Positions 27,800-34,087 of a DNA stretch of 64,000 bases are shown one piece after another (within the stretch, counting starts at the first letter, position 1; each line of letters starts with the position of its first letter). The stretch comes from Pedobacter mucosus (GTDB lineage: Bacteria > Bacteroidota > Bacteroidia > Sphingobacteriales > Sphingobacteriaceae). The stretch is from positions 4,092,001 to 4,156,000 of the forward strand of contig NZ_CP087585.1 of the NCBI RefSeq assembly GCF_022200785.1, in the 5' to 3' direction. The notes under the pieces were generated by a model, which was not told where the DNA came from, did not search any database, and saw only the letters and a list, made by a program, of their open reading frames with translations. Made by a program: the position numbers and the translations under genes.

Positions 27800-28211
27800 A
27801 AATTTTACGGTAGATGAATTAAATGGCCGTCCGAAAAACCATTTAGGTGGTTTATTAGATATAAAATTTACAGAAATTGGCGACGATTTCATTATTGGCA
27901 CAATGCCTGTTGATGAGCGTACCCATCAACCTGCCGGCATTTTGCATGGTGGCGCATCGGTTGTTTTGGCAGAAACCTTGGGCAGCATCGCTTCTTACAT
28001 GTGTATAGATCCTGATAAATTTCTTGCCGTTGGTTTAGAAGTTAATGCAAATCACCTGCGCCCCGTTAAAAGTGGTTTGGTAAAAGGTATTTGCAAACCT
28101 TTACATGTTGGCGCCAAAACGCAGGTTTGGGAAATCAAAATATATGATGAACGTGGAAAAATGAATTGCATCAGTCGTTTAACCGTTGCAATTATTGTTA
28201 AGCCGCAATAA
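27789..28211 (+). CDS. Hotdog-fold thioesterase (PaaI/YdiI-like)
   Basis: A 140-residue single hotdog domain. The characteristic stretch around HQPAGILHGGASVVLAETLGS (residues about 48-68) has the HGG turn and the Glu expected to act as catalytic residue in the 4-hydroxybenzoyl-CoA thioesterase AroA-type/PaaI group, and VGLEVNANHLRPVKSG is the central beta sheet. Likely hydrolyses an acyl- or aryl-CoA; YdiI/MenI in menaquinone synthesis is one possible identity. It ends the kinase-DinB operon, and the tandem repeat array starts directly behind it. Confidence 0.88.
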   Translation: MWFKNFTVDELNGRPKNHLGGLLDIKFTEIGDDFIIGTMPVDERTHQPAGILHGGASVVLAETLGSIASYMCIDPDKFLAVGLEVNANHLRPVKSGLVKGICKPLHVGAKTQVWEIKIYDERGKMNCISRLTVAIIVKPQ

Positions 28212-28217
28212 AACAGA

Positions 28218-28689
28218 TTATGAAGTTTCAATGGATTGTGCGTTTGGTAAACTTCATCAGTCTTAACGGAAAAATCTTTTTTAAACTTGCGACGTCCTGC
28301 TACGCTTTTGGCCTTTGAGACTTCGTAAGTTAACCAATCGACTTACGAAGTTTCAATGGATAGTGCGTTAGCAACTTCGTCAGTCTTAACAAAAACATCG
28401 TCTAAACTTACGAAGTCCTGCTACGCTTTTGGCCTTTAAGACTTCGTAAGTTAACCAATCGACTTACGAAGTTTTAAAGGATTGTGCGTGGGCAAACTTC
28501 GTCAGTCTAACAAAAACATCTTCAAAACTTGCGAAGTCCTGCTACGCTTTTGGCCTTTGAGACTTCGTAAGTTAACCAATCGACTTACGAAGTTCAATGG
28601 ATTGTGCGTTGGTAAACTTCGTCAGTCTTAACGAAAAGACTTTTTTAAACTTGTGAAGTCCTGCGACGCTTTTGGCCTCTTAAACCTCG
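28218..28689. repeat. Tandem array of four ~121-bp units with hairpin junctions
   Basis: Units begin at 28218 (125 bp), 28343 (121 bp), 28464 (121 bp) and 28585 (about 105 bp, the last losing similarity near 28689). Each holds a near-identical block (for example TGCTACGCTTTTGGCCTTT) and ends in ACTTCGTAAGT-TAACCAATCG-ACTTACGAAGT, a perfect 11-bp stem with a 10-nt loop, at 28320-28351, 28441-28472 and 28562-28593. Inside each unit two further ACTTCGT/ACGAAGT half-sites occur. No open reading frame is kept across units. It fills the whole space between the thioesterase gene and the DUF6249-like gene. Confidence 0.95.
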
Positions 28690-28696
28690 CATTTGG

Positions 28697-29062
28697 TTAT
28701 TTAATCATTTCTTTATCCAGCCATTTCTTTTCAATTAGATAAGAAATAATTAAACCTAAGCCTCCAAAAATTCCGATGCATCCAAAATAAATTGCTACAG
28801 ATTGGCCTTCTTCGCCATGGGTTAAATCGTTACCAAAAGTTGCTCTAACGGTAAAAAGTGCCACTAATAAACCCAAGCCTAAACCGACTAGTAACAATCC
28901 GAATTTTAAACTTATAAACGGCTTTGGTGTTGCTTTATTTATTCCAGGATCGATTCCACGTTCGATCATTGCCATTTTTTCTTTGTTTGATAAGTAGCGA
29001 ATTCCAAAAACCATTGCGAATGCTCCTAAAAAAAGTGTGATTGGGACTAATATGCCAGACAT
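28697..29062 (-). CDS. Small membrane protein (DUF6249-like)
   Basis: A 121-residue protein with three likely transmembrane segments: residues 4-22 (VPITLFLGAFAMVFGIRYL), about 52-70 (LKFGLLLVGLGLGLLVALF) and about 92-112 (IYFGCIGIFGGLGLIISYL). The cytoplasmic loop SNKEKMAMIERGIDP matches the hallmark of the DUF6249 group common in Bacteroidota, where it is often near ECF sigma/anti-sigma genes, as here within 1.5 kb. No biochemical function is known. Its stop lies just beyond the tandem repeat array. Confidence 0.75.
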   Translation of the reverse strand: MSGILVPITLFLGAFAMVFGIRYLSNKEKMAMIERGIDPGINKATPKPFISLKFGLLLVGLGLGLLVALFTVRATFGNDLTHGEEGQSVAIYFGCIGIFGGLGLIISYLIEKKWLDKEMIK

Positions 29063-29194
29063 ATGTTATATTTTTAATTGTGTAATTTATTATTTTATTG
29101 AACCGTGTTCTGTGTATTATGACAACATGATTTTTATTAAGGTTACACGCTAAACAAGAATAATTTTATAGGTTTATTTAAATAAGAGAAGCAA

Positions 29195-29761
29195 TTGCAA
29201 GAAAAATTCAAACTTTTAGAAATATTTAATTCGCTTAGCATTGAATCTATAAGCTTGCTTGACCACTATTTCAAATGTGTGGCCTACCCTAAAGGAAAAA
29301 TTTTAATTCATGCTGAAAAAATTGAGTCTTACTTTTATATTTTAGAAAGTGGAATTGCCAGAGCATATTCTGATGGAGAAAACCAGCAAATAACTTTCTG
29401 GTTCGGTCAAAGTGGCGACGTTTTATTTTCTTTTAATAGTTATATAAATAGTAAGGCTGGCTACGAATCCATTGAACTTTTAGAAGATTCCAAGTTATAT
29501 CAGATCAAATTAAACGACCTATTCTCCCTTTATAACTGCAACTTAGAAATTGCAAATTGGGGAAGAAAAGTTGCAGAAAGAGAGCTCATAGCAACTGAAC
29601 AAAGATTAATTGACAGATCCTTCAAAGGTGCAGCCAAACGATATCAAGAATTTACAGAGCAGTCGCCCGATTTAATAAAAAAGGTTGCATTAAAACATAT
29701 TGCTTCCTATTTAGGTGTTACACAAGTTACTTTAAGCCGGATAAGGGCAGCTCATAAATAG
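29195..29761 (+). CDS. Crp/Fnr-family transcriptional regulator
   Basis: A 188-residue regulator with an N-terminal cyclic-nucleotide-binding-like beta barrel (AYPKGKILIHAEKIESYFYILESG, residues about 30-53) and a C-terminal helix-turn-helix (KHIASYLGVTQVTLSRIRA near residue 167). The only start available in this frame is TTG at 29195; an in-frame stop lies four codons upstream and no ATG follows for a long way. Such proteins in Bacteroidota often lack conserved cAMP-binding residues, so the ligand is unknown. The SMR transporter gene begins 69 nt downstream and is a likely target (inference). Confidence 0.85.
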   Translation: MQEKFKLLEIFNSLSIESISLLDHYFKCVAYPKGKILIHAEKIESYFYILESGIARAYSDGENQQITFWFGQSGDVLFSFNSYINSKAGYESIELLEDSKLYQIKLNDLFSLYNCNLEIANWGRKVAERELIATEQRLIDRSFKGAAKRYQEFTEQSPDLIKKVALKHIASYLGVTQVTLSRIRAAHK

Positions 29762-29830
29762 ATTTATTATTTAACATTTGTAAAATATTAATTAATAAAT
29801 GTGACCGATCTTTGCGGAAACACATTTATT

Positions 29831-30151
29831 ATGAACTGGATTATTTTAATTATTGCTGGCCTTTTTGAAGTTGGTTTTACCACCTGCTTAAAATTATCAA
29901 ATAATTTCTCCAATTTAAAATGGAGTATTGCTTTCTTTATTTGTATTTCCTTAAGTTTTATTCTTTTAAATAAAGCAACGCAAACACTTCCTATGGGTAC
30001 AGCTTATGCCGTTTGGACGGGAATTGGAGCAGTTGGAACAGTAATTATCGGCATTCTTTATTTTAATGAGCCAGCTACATTTTGGCGCATATTTTTTATT
30101 TGTACGTTGATTGGATCAATAGCCGGGTTAAAGTTTTTTGCATCTCATTAA
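29831..30151 (+). CDS. Small multidrug resistance (SMR) family transporter, Gdx/SugE-like
   Basis: A four-helix inner-membrane exporter of 106 residues, counted from the ATG at 29831 (NWIILIIAGLFEVGFTTCLK is the classic N-terminal SMR segment with the essential Glu at position 13). A TAYAVWTGIGAVGT motif near residue 57 favours the guanidinium exporter (Gdx) subgroup over broad drug exporters, although SMR subtypes are hard to separate by eye. No guanidine riboswitch was recognised upstream. It follows the Crp/Fnr-type gene on the same strand. Confidence 0.9.
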   Translation: MNWIILIIAGLFEVGFTTCLKLSNNFSNLKWSIAFFICISLSFILLNKATQTLPMGTAYAVWTGIGAVGTVIIGILYFNEPATFWRIFFICTLIGSIAGLKFFASH

Positions 30152-30191
30152 TAATTAATTTTTGTAGCGCAGTTGAATCAGTAATTTTAAA

Positions 30192-30256
30192 GGTTCATCC
30201 CGCTTTTTGCTATAGCGCCGAAAAAGAATCGGCGGCTGCCGCTTCAATCGGGGCTA
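30192..30256 (+). repeat. Dispersed intergenic repeat, family 2, copy A
   Basis: This segment resembles, in opposite orientation, 58650-58704: both show GTTC..CCCGC, then an imperfect hairpin around GAAAAAGAATCGGC, and end in a TCGGG(G) motif. In copy A CGCCGA and TCGGCG (30216-30234) form the stem. It shares no strong similarity with any gene I recognise. Confidence 0.55.
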
Positions 30257-30466
30257 AAATACAACAGCATGGGTAAGAAACCGCATCTAGATTTCTAAGC
30301 CAAAGTTAAATAAGCCTGATCGAAGCGGTTTCCCGATTTTCTCGGGATTAGCGCAGAGCGGGACAGACGCCGCCAATGAAAACGCGACTTACACTTTCAA
30401 AAAATAGACGGTATATTATTAATCGCCTGTAACCTCGCTGTACTCTTTGTAGTCTTACGGCTAAGC
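30257..30466. other. Intergenic remainder upstream of the ECF sigma gene
   Basis: No coding sequence is seen. A hairpin TCCCGA-TTTTC-TCGGGA lies at 30331-30347 and a GC-rich patch follows (GCGCAGAGCGGGACAG near 30351). These look like decayed repeat remnants adjoining copy A. The ECF sigma factor promoter should lie close to 30420-30460, but no clean consensus is visible. Confidence 0.4.
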
Positions 30467-31048
30467 ATGGAGCAAAAAACTAATGATGTTACGCTAATTC
30501 AAAATATATTGAGTGGTGATACCAAGCAATATGCTTTGTTGGTGAAAAGGCATCAGCGATTTGTTTTTACACTCGCTTTAAGATTCGCCAAAAATCGCGA
30601 AGATGCAGAAGAAATCGCTCAGGATTGTTTCATAAAAGCTTATAAAGCCTTAGGTACATTTAAGCAAACGGCTAAGTTTAGCACTTGGCTTTATACAATT
30701 ACTTATACAACGGCCATGACATTTTTACGGAAGAAACGGATTAATACAAGCTCGTTAAATGATGATGAAACGCTGATTCAATTAGAAAACCATACCTCGA
30801 GTTTTAATGCTAATGGTTATGATAAACAAGATAGTCACGCTTTTTTGCAACATGCAATTGGCATGTTAAATGTTGATGATGCTGCAATTATCACTTTGTT
30901 TTATCAAGGTGAACAAAGTTTAGAAGAGATTGGAAATGCTTTAAATATGGAGGCGAATACCATAAAAGTGAAATTACACAGGGCCAGACAAAGGCTAAAG
31001 GAAAAGTTGCAATTTTTATTAAAAGATGAAGTAAAGGAGCTGTTATGA
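30467..31048 (+). CDS. ECF-type RNA polymerase sigma factor
   Basis: A 193-residue sigma-70 family factor with region 2 (LVKRHQRFVFTLALRFAKNREDAEEIAQDCFIKAY without region 1) and region 4 with a helix-turn-helix (SLEEIGNALNMEANTIKVKLHRARQRLKEK near residue 150). A low-complexity linker separates them. It overlaps the next membrane-protein gene by 4 nt, an arrangement typical of a sigma factor with its anti-sigma partner. It is in the open and separated from the SusCD locus sigma factor further on. Confidence 0.93.
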   Translation: MEQKTNDVTLIQNILSGDTKQYALLVKRHQRFVFTLALRFAKNREDAEEIAQDCFIKAYKALGTFKQTAKFSTWLYTITYTTAMTFLRKKRINTSSLNDDETLIQLENHTSSFNANGYDKQDSHAFLQHAIGMLNVDDAAIITLFYQGEQSLEEIGNALNMEANTIKVKLHRARQRLKEKLQFLLKDEVKELL

Positions 31049-31527
31049 ACACAATAGAAGAACAACTTTGGGATTATATAGACGGAAATTTAAGTGAAAC
31101 TGAAGCCGGAGTTATTGAAGCAGAAATTTTGAATAATGTTGAGTTTAAGGCTAAATACGAGGAGTTATCAAAACTGAATTTGGCTTTTCAAAAATTGGAT
31201 TTGGATGAACCTTCAATGTCTTTCACAAGAAATATAATGGAAAATATTGCACTTTTGCCGGCTCCAGTTGCAATGAAAACCAAAGTGGATACTAGAATAA
31301 TATACTCGATAGGAGGTTTCTTTATTTTATCTTTATTGGCACTTTTTGGATATACCGTTTATGATGCAAATTTATCGTGGTCAAGTTTTAATGTAGCTCA
31401 GAAATTTACGCTGGAAATTGATCATTTAATTACACCATTAACCACAAATGTCTTTCTTTTTATGGATTTAATTCTTTGTTTAGTCTTAATGGATTATGTG
31501 TTGAGGAAGAAAGTGACTCATAAGTAA
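31045..31527 (+). CDS. Probable membrane anti-sigma factor
   Basis: A 160-residue protein: a soluble N-terminal domain of about 85 residues starting EEQLWDYIDGNLSETE, typical of small zinc-free anti-sigma factors, then two hydrophobic segments (about 89-108 and 133-152) with a short loop between. No known anti-sigma zinc motif (HxxxCxxC) is seen. The start ATG at 31045 overlaps the sigma stop by 4 nt, and GTAAAGGAGC upstream is one of the few clear ribosome-binding sites in this window. Function is inferred from gene order and shape. Confidence 0.78.
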   Translation: MNTIEEQLWDYIDGNLSETEAGVIEAEILNNVEFKAKYEELSKLNLAFQKLDLDEPSMSFTRNIMENIALLPAPVAMKTKVDTRIIYSIGGFFILSLLALFGYTVYDANLSWSSFNVAQKFTLEIDHLITPLTTNVFLFMDLILCLVLMDYVLRKKVTHK

Positions 31528-31557
31528 AGGCGGATAAATAAAAAGCCTTTTAAATAA

Positions 31558-31590
31558 AAAGGGCTGCCTATCTCACGACAGCAGCCCTTT
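31558..31590. terminator. Bidirectional terminator between the anti-sigma and cold-shock genes
   Basis: Stem AAAGGGCTGC (31558-31567) with GCAGCCCTTT (31581-31590), 10 bp, 13-nt loop. T-rich stretches follow on both strands (TTTCTTAAAT on plus, TTTTTATTTA on minus), fitting the convergent genes either side. Confidence 0.88.
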
Positions 31591-31609
31591 CTTAAATATG
31601 ATAAATAAA

Positions 31610-31801
31610 TTAAATTACTTTCACATTAACGGCATTTAAGCCTTTTTTACCGTTAGCAACTTCGTACTGTACTTTGTCGTTTTCACGGATTTCGTCGATA
31701 AGACCTGTTGAATGAACAAAAATTTCGCTATCGCCGTTAGCTGGTACGATAAAGCCAAAACCTTTAGTTACATTGAAGAATTTTACTGTGCCTTCTTGCA
31801 T
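31610..31801 (-). CDS. Cold-shock domain protein
   Basis: A 63-residue CspA-family nucleic-acid chaperone, starting at the ATG at 31801 (MQEGTVKFFNVTKGFGFI). RNP1-type KGFGFI and RNP2-type EIFVHS are present; the ending GLNAVNVKVI is normal. A 23-residue hydrophobic extension from an upstream start is unlikely because CSPs are short and cytoplasmic. The gap upstream is an AT-rich leader of roughly 100 nt; cold-shock genes often carry structured leaders, but nothing specific can be read here. Confidence 0.95.
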   Translation of the reverse strand: MQEGTVKFFNVTKGFGFIVPANGDSEIFVHSTGLIDEIRENDKVQYEVANGKKGLNAVNVKVI

Positions 31802-31905
31802 TGTATTAAATATTAAAATTAAGTCTGCAAGGTAAGTTTTAATTTTTAAAATCAAAATATTTTTTAACATTTTTTTAACGTTAAAATTCTGTAAACAGCA
31901 GATTA

Positions 31906-32829
31906 CTAGGGTTTAGGAATCGCCTTCCCAATAATACTCAAAGTTATTTCACTATTATGTGCAATTTTGAGCGTGCTTCCAGGGATAACATTAAACAGAT
32001 TTCTAACATAAATATCGGCCACTCCTTGTATCACTTTTTTGCGTGGTTCGGCGTCTTCCGGTAAAACGCCATATACGTTTTGCACACGTATAGTTCCTTT
32101 CGAATCTACAATAGCCGAACATTGATATGCAAAATCTTTATACGCCCTGTTAATTAAAATTCTATACTGCGGATACATGTAATCGTAAGCAGCCGTTCGC
32201 TTGGATAATTTATCAACAGTGCTAATTTTTTCGACCGCTACAATTTTGCTTATTGGAATAAATTGTACCGGAATTCTAGCCGCGAAAGCACTATCACTAT
32301 TTACATTTACCTCTGCTGCTCTTTTCTTAATAAAAAGCGTATCCGCCTTGGTTGGTTTTTGAAGTTCTTCTGCAGTGGTTTTTAATTTACTTTTTATATA
32401 ACTCTGCGCATAAAACGTCATGTTTACATCCGAACGGATATCGGCAGCAATCACTTTTCCATCCACCTGAATTCGTTGAAAAATTAAACTGTCTTTACTT
32501 ATGTGTTTTACTTTAAAAAATTCTTCGGCAAAGTTGTAAACATTCCCATGATCGTACTGCAAATAAAACTTTTGCATCACTTGTTTTTGCGGACTCCAGG
32601 CCATCATCGTATCTTCAGCAGCTACTTCGATTATCCATGATGGTTCCTGCATAAAACCATCCTTGTTAAAGGAGATATTATCGCTAAAACGGCGCTTAAC
32701 TTCTTGATAACGGATTCCTTTTACGGGTGCAAATGTAAAATCTCTTAAGCTTGCATCTGTAGATTTCGTTCTTGTGCAGGCGCAAAGTACAATTGCTAAA
32801 AGAAATAATTGTATTGTTTTTTTTGTCAT
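31906..32829 (-). CDS. Hypothetical lipoprotein
   Basis: A 307-residue protein with a signal sequence and a lipobox (MTKKTIQLFLLAIVLCACTR, lipidated Cys near residue 18). No catalytic motif or known family was recognised. It is rich in charged residues and ordinary beta-type alternation, and the last third has a RVQNVYGVLPEDAEPRK stretch. It follows the NAGPA-domain gene on the same strand with a 28-nt gap and is likely co-transcribed. Confidence 0.65.
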   Translation of the reverse strand: MTKKTIQLFLLAIVLCACTRTKSTDASLRDFTFAPVKGIRYQEVKRRFSDNISFNKDGFMQEPSWIIEVAAEDTMMAWSPQKQVMQKFYLQYDHGNVYNFAEEFFKVKHISKDSLIFQRIQVDGKVIAADIRSDVNMTFYAQSYIKSKLKTTAEELQKPTKADTLFIKKRAAEVNVNSDSAFAARIPVQFIPISKIVAVEKISTVDKLSKRTAAYDYMYPQYRILINRAYKDFAYQCSAIVDSKGTIRVQNVYGVLPEDAEPRKKVIQGVADIYVRNLFNVIPGSTLKIAHNSEITLSIIGKAIPKP

Positions 32830-32857
32830 GTTAAGCTTTAATCTGCGGCAAAAATAA

Positions 32858-33727
32858 TTATTTCTTTTTAACCAAAATCACATTTGCTACTTTACGTTGC
32901 CCTTCATGATCCCATTTTTTATTATCTGTTGGATAGTTTATTACGCCATTATCTGGCATTCCGTTAATCCATAACGTTGTTGAGCCGCCTCCATCAAAGT
33001 TAATTACACTTGTACAACCCAACCATTTCATCAACTTTGTTAATTCGAACAAACTCATTCCGGCAGAATTATCGTTACGACCATCAACTGTTAATACAAT
33101 CGCATTTCCATTTGGTTTTAAGCCTAAACATGTTCTTGGATGGCGCAGCCGATTAAAACCTGCAGTATCTAGAACTTCATTAACACCGTTAAAAGTTAAC
33201 AAAGGTCCGTTTAATAAAATGTTTTGTTCAGTTAGCTTTGTTTCCCAATCCGCAGATCCATCCCACTTTTTGATGTTGAGTTTTCCTTTCGAATCAACTA
33301 CGATTGCAGCTTGTTGATGTTTAGCTCTATTGCCATTTTTATCTAACCGATTGGTATTTACAACCTTTTCATTTACACGAACAAAATCTACAGAACCGCC
33401 ATTTTTCACATCGAAAAAATTTCCGTTTACCGCAGCAATCGCCTTGTTTCTTATTCCAAAATCGCTGGTTGTAATCAATTCTTTCTCCTCCGCATCAAGC
33501 GCAAAAATGGATTTTCTACCCTTGTTTTTTACTTCGAGAAACGAGATGTTTTCATTTGCTGCAAAAAGATTTTTTTGATCAAAATGATGTTTAAACAAAC
33601 GAACCTTTCTTGCAATACGAATCTTTTCCCATTTGGTTTTTGAAACCGTTATGGAGTCGATGTTTTGAGCAAATGCCGTTCCTCCAATCAGCAGGAACAA
33701 CAAAAGGAAAGAGGCTTTCTTATACAT
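32858..33727 (-). CDS. Phosphodiester glycosidase (NAGPA-domain) exported protein
   Basis: A 289-residue exported protein (start at the ATG at 33727, cleavable signal through about residue 20, GGTAFAQ). It carries the phosphodiester alpha-GlcNAcase/NAGPA-type fold: NGNFFDVKNGGSVDFVRVN near residue 100, RTCLGLKPNGNAIVLTVDGRN near residue 198 and SVINFDGGGSTTLWINGMP near residue 240, which holds the conserved DGGGSTT core. Family members remove GlcNAc from phosphodiesters or act in capsule or exopolysaccharide processing. A short lipoprotein gene follows. Confidence 0.85.
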   Translation of the reverse strand: MYKKASFLLLFLLIGGTAFAQNIDSITVSKTKWEKIRIARKVRLFKHHFDQKNLFAANENISFLEVKNKGRKSIFALDAEEKELITTSDFGIRNKAIAAVNGNFFDVKNGGSVDFVRVNEKVVNTNRLDKNGNRAKHQQAAIVVDSKGKLNIKKWDGSADWETKLTEQNILLNGPLLTFNGVNEVLDTAGFNRLRHPRTCLGLKPNGNAIVLTVDGRNDNSAGMSLFELTKLMKWLGCTSVINFDGGGSTTLWINGMPDNGVINYPTDNKKWDHEGQRKVANVILVKKK

Positions 33728-33733
33728 AAGCAA

Positions 33734-34087
33734 CAGTTTGTTTTTGAAAATTAAGTAAAATTATAAATTTCAATGTCAACAGTTTGTTAGTTGAACTTAA
33801 CATTCAATCAACTTTTTAATTAACAATTTTGAAAACCTTAACGATTTGCACAAATTAGGTTATATAAACCTTATTGCAGCGATATCTTTTTTGGTTTCGT
33901 TCAGTCTTTTTTAAAGAAAAAACCAAAAAAATAAAGCGAAAAAAAGGACTAACCTTAAAATTGATTACTGTTATTGCTTTCCAAAACTTAGTTAATTCAA
34001 AAACAAGAAATTTACCGCCAAATAAAAACTAAAGCAAAAAAGGGAGCAATCCTATTGGCCTGCTCCCTTCTTCTCAGTAATGAAATA
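33734..34087. other. Intergenic region with hairpin and terminator
   Basis: No gene is seen. A perfect 11-bp inverted repeat, TTTTTTGGTTT (33887-33897) with AAACCAAAAAA (33920-33930), flanks a 22-nt loop. It could be a transcriptional or dispersed element, and its AT-rich arms make chance more likely. Near the end lies the terminator of the metalloprotease gene (34041-34068). Confidence 0.5.
34035..34068 (-). terminator. Rho-independent terminator of the metalloprotease gene
   Basis: AGGGAGCA (34041-34048) pairs with TGCTCCCT (34061-34068), 12-nt loop. On the minus strand it is followed by TTTTTTGCTTTAG, 20 nt past the stop. Confidence 0.88.

Noticed and set aside
28218..28689. CRISPR array
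   Set aside because: Units are about 121 bp and nearly identical over their full length, without 25-40 bp direct repeats and unique spacers; no cas gene is in the window.
29777..29814. Bacteroidota promoter before the SMR gene
   Set aside because: GATCTTTG lacks the TA of the -7 box and the TTTG upstream is 26 bp away, outside the usual spacer.
29762..29830. Guanidine riboswitch before the SMR gene
   Set aside because: The 69-nt gap is too short for a guanidine-I aptamer and shows no conserved hairpin pattern.
30082..30276. 64-residue open frame overlapping the SMR gene end
   Set aside because: It starts inside the SMR gene in another frame and runs into the degraded repeat; no motif was seen.
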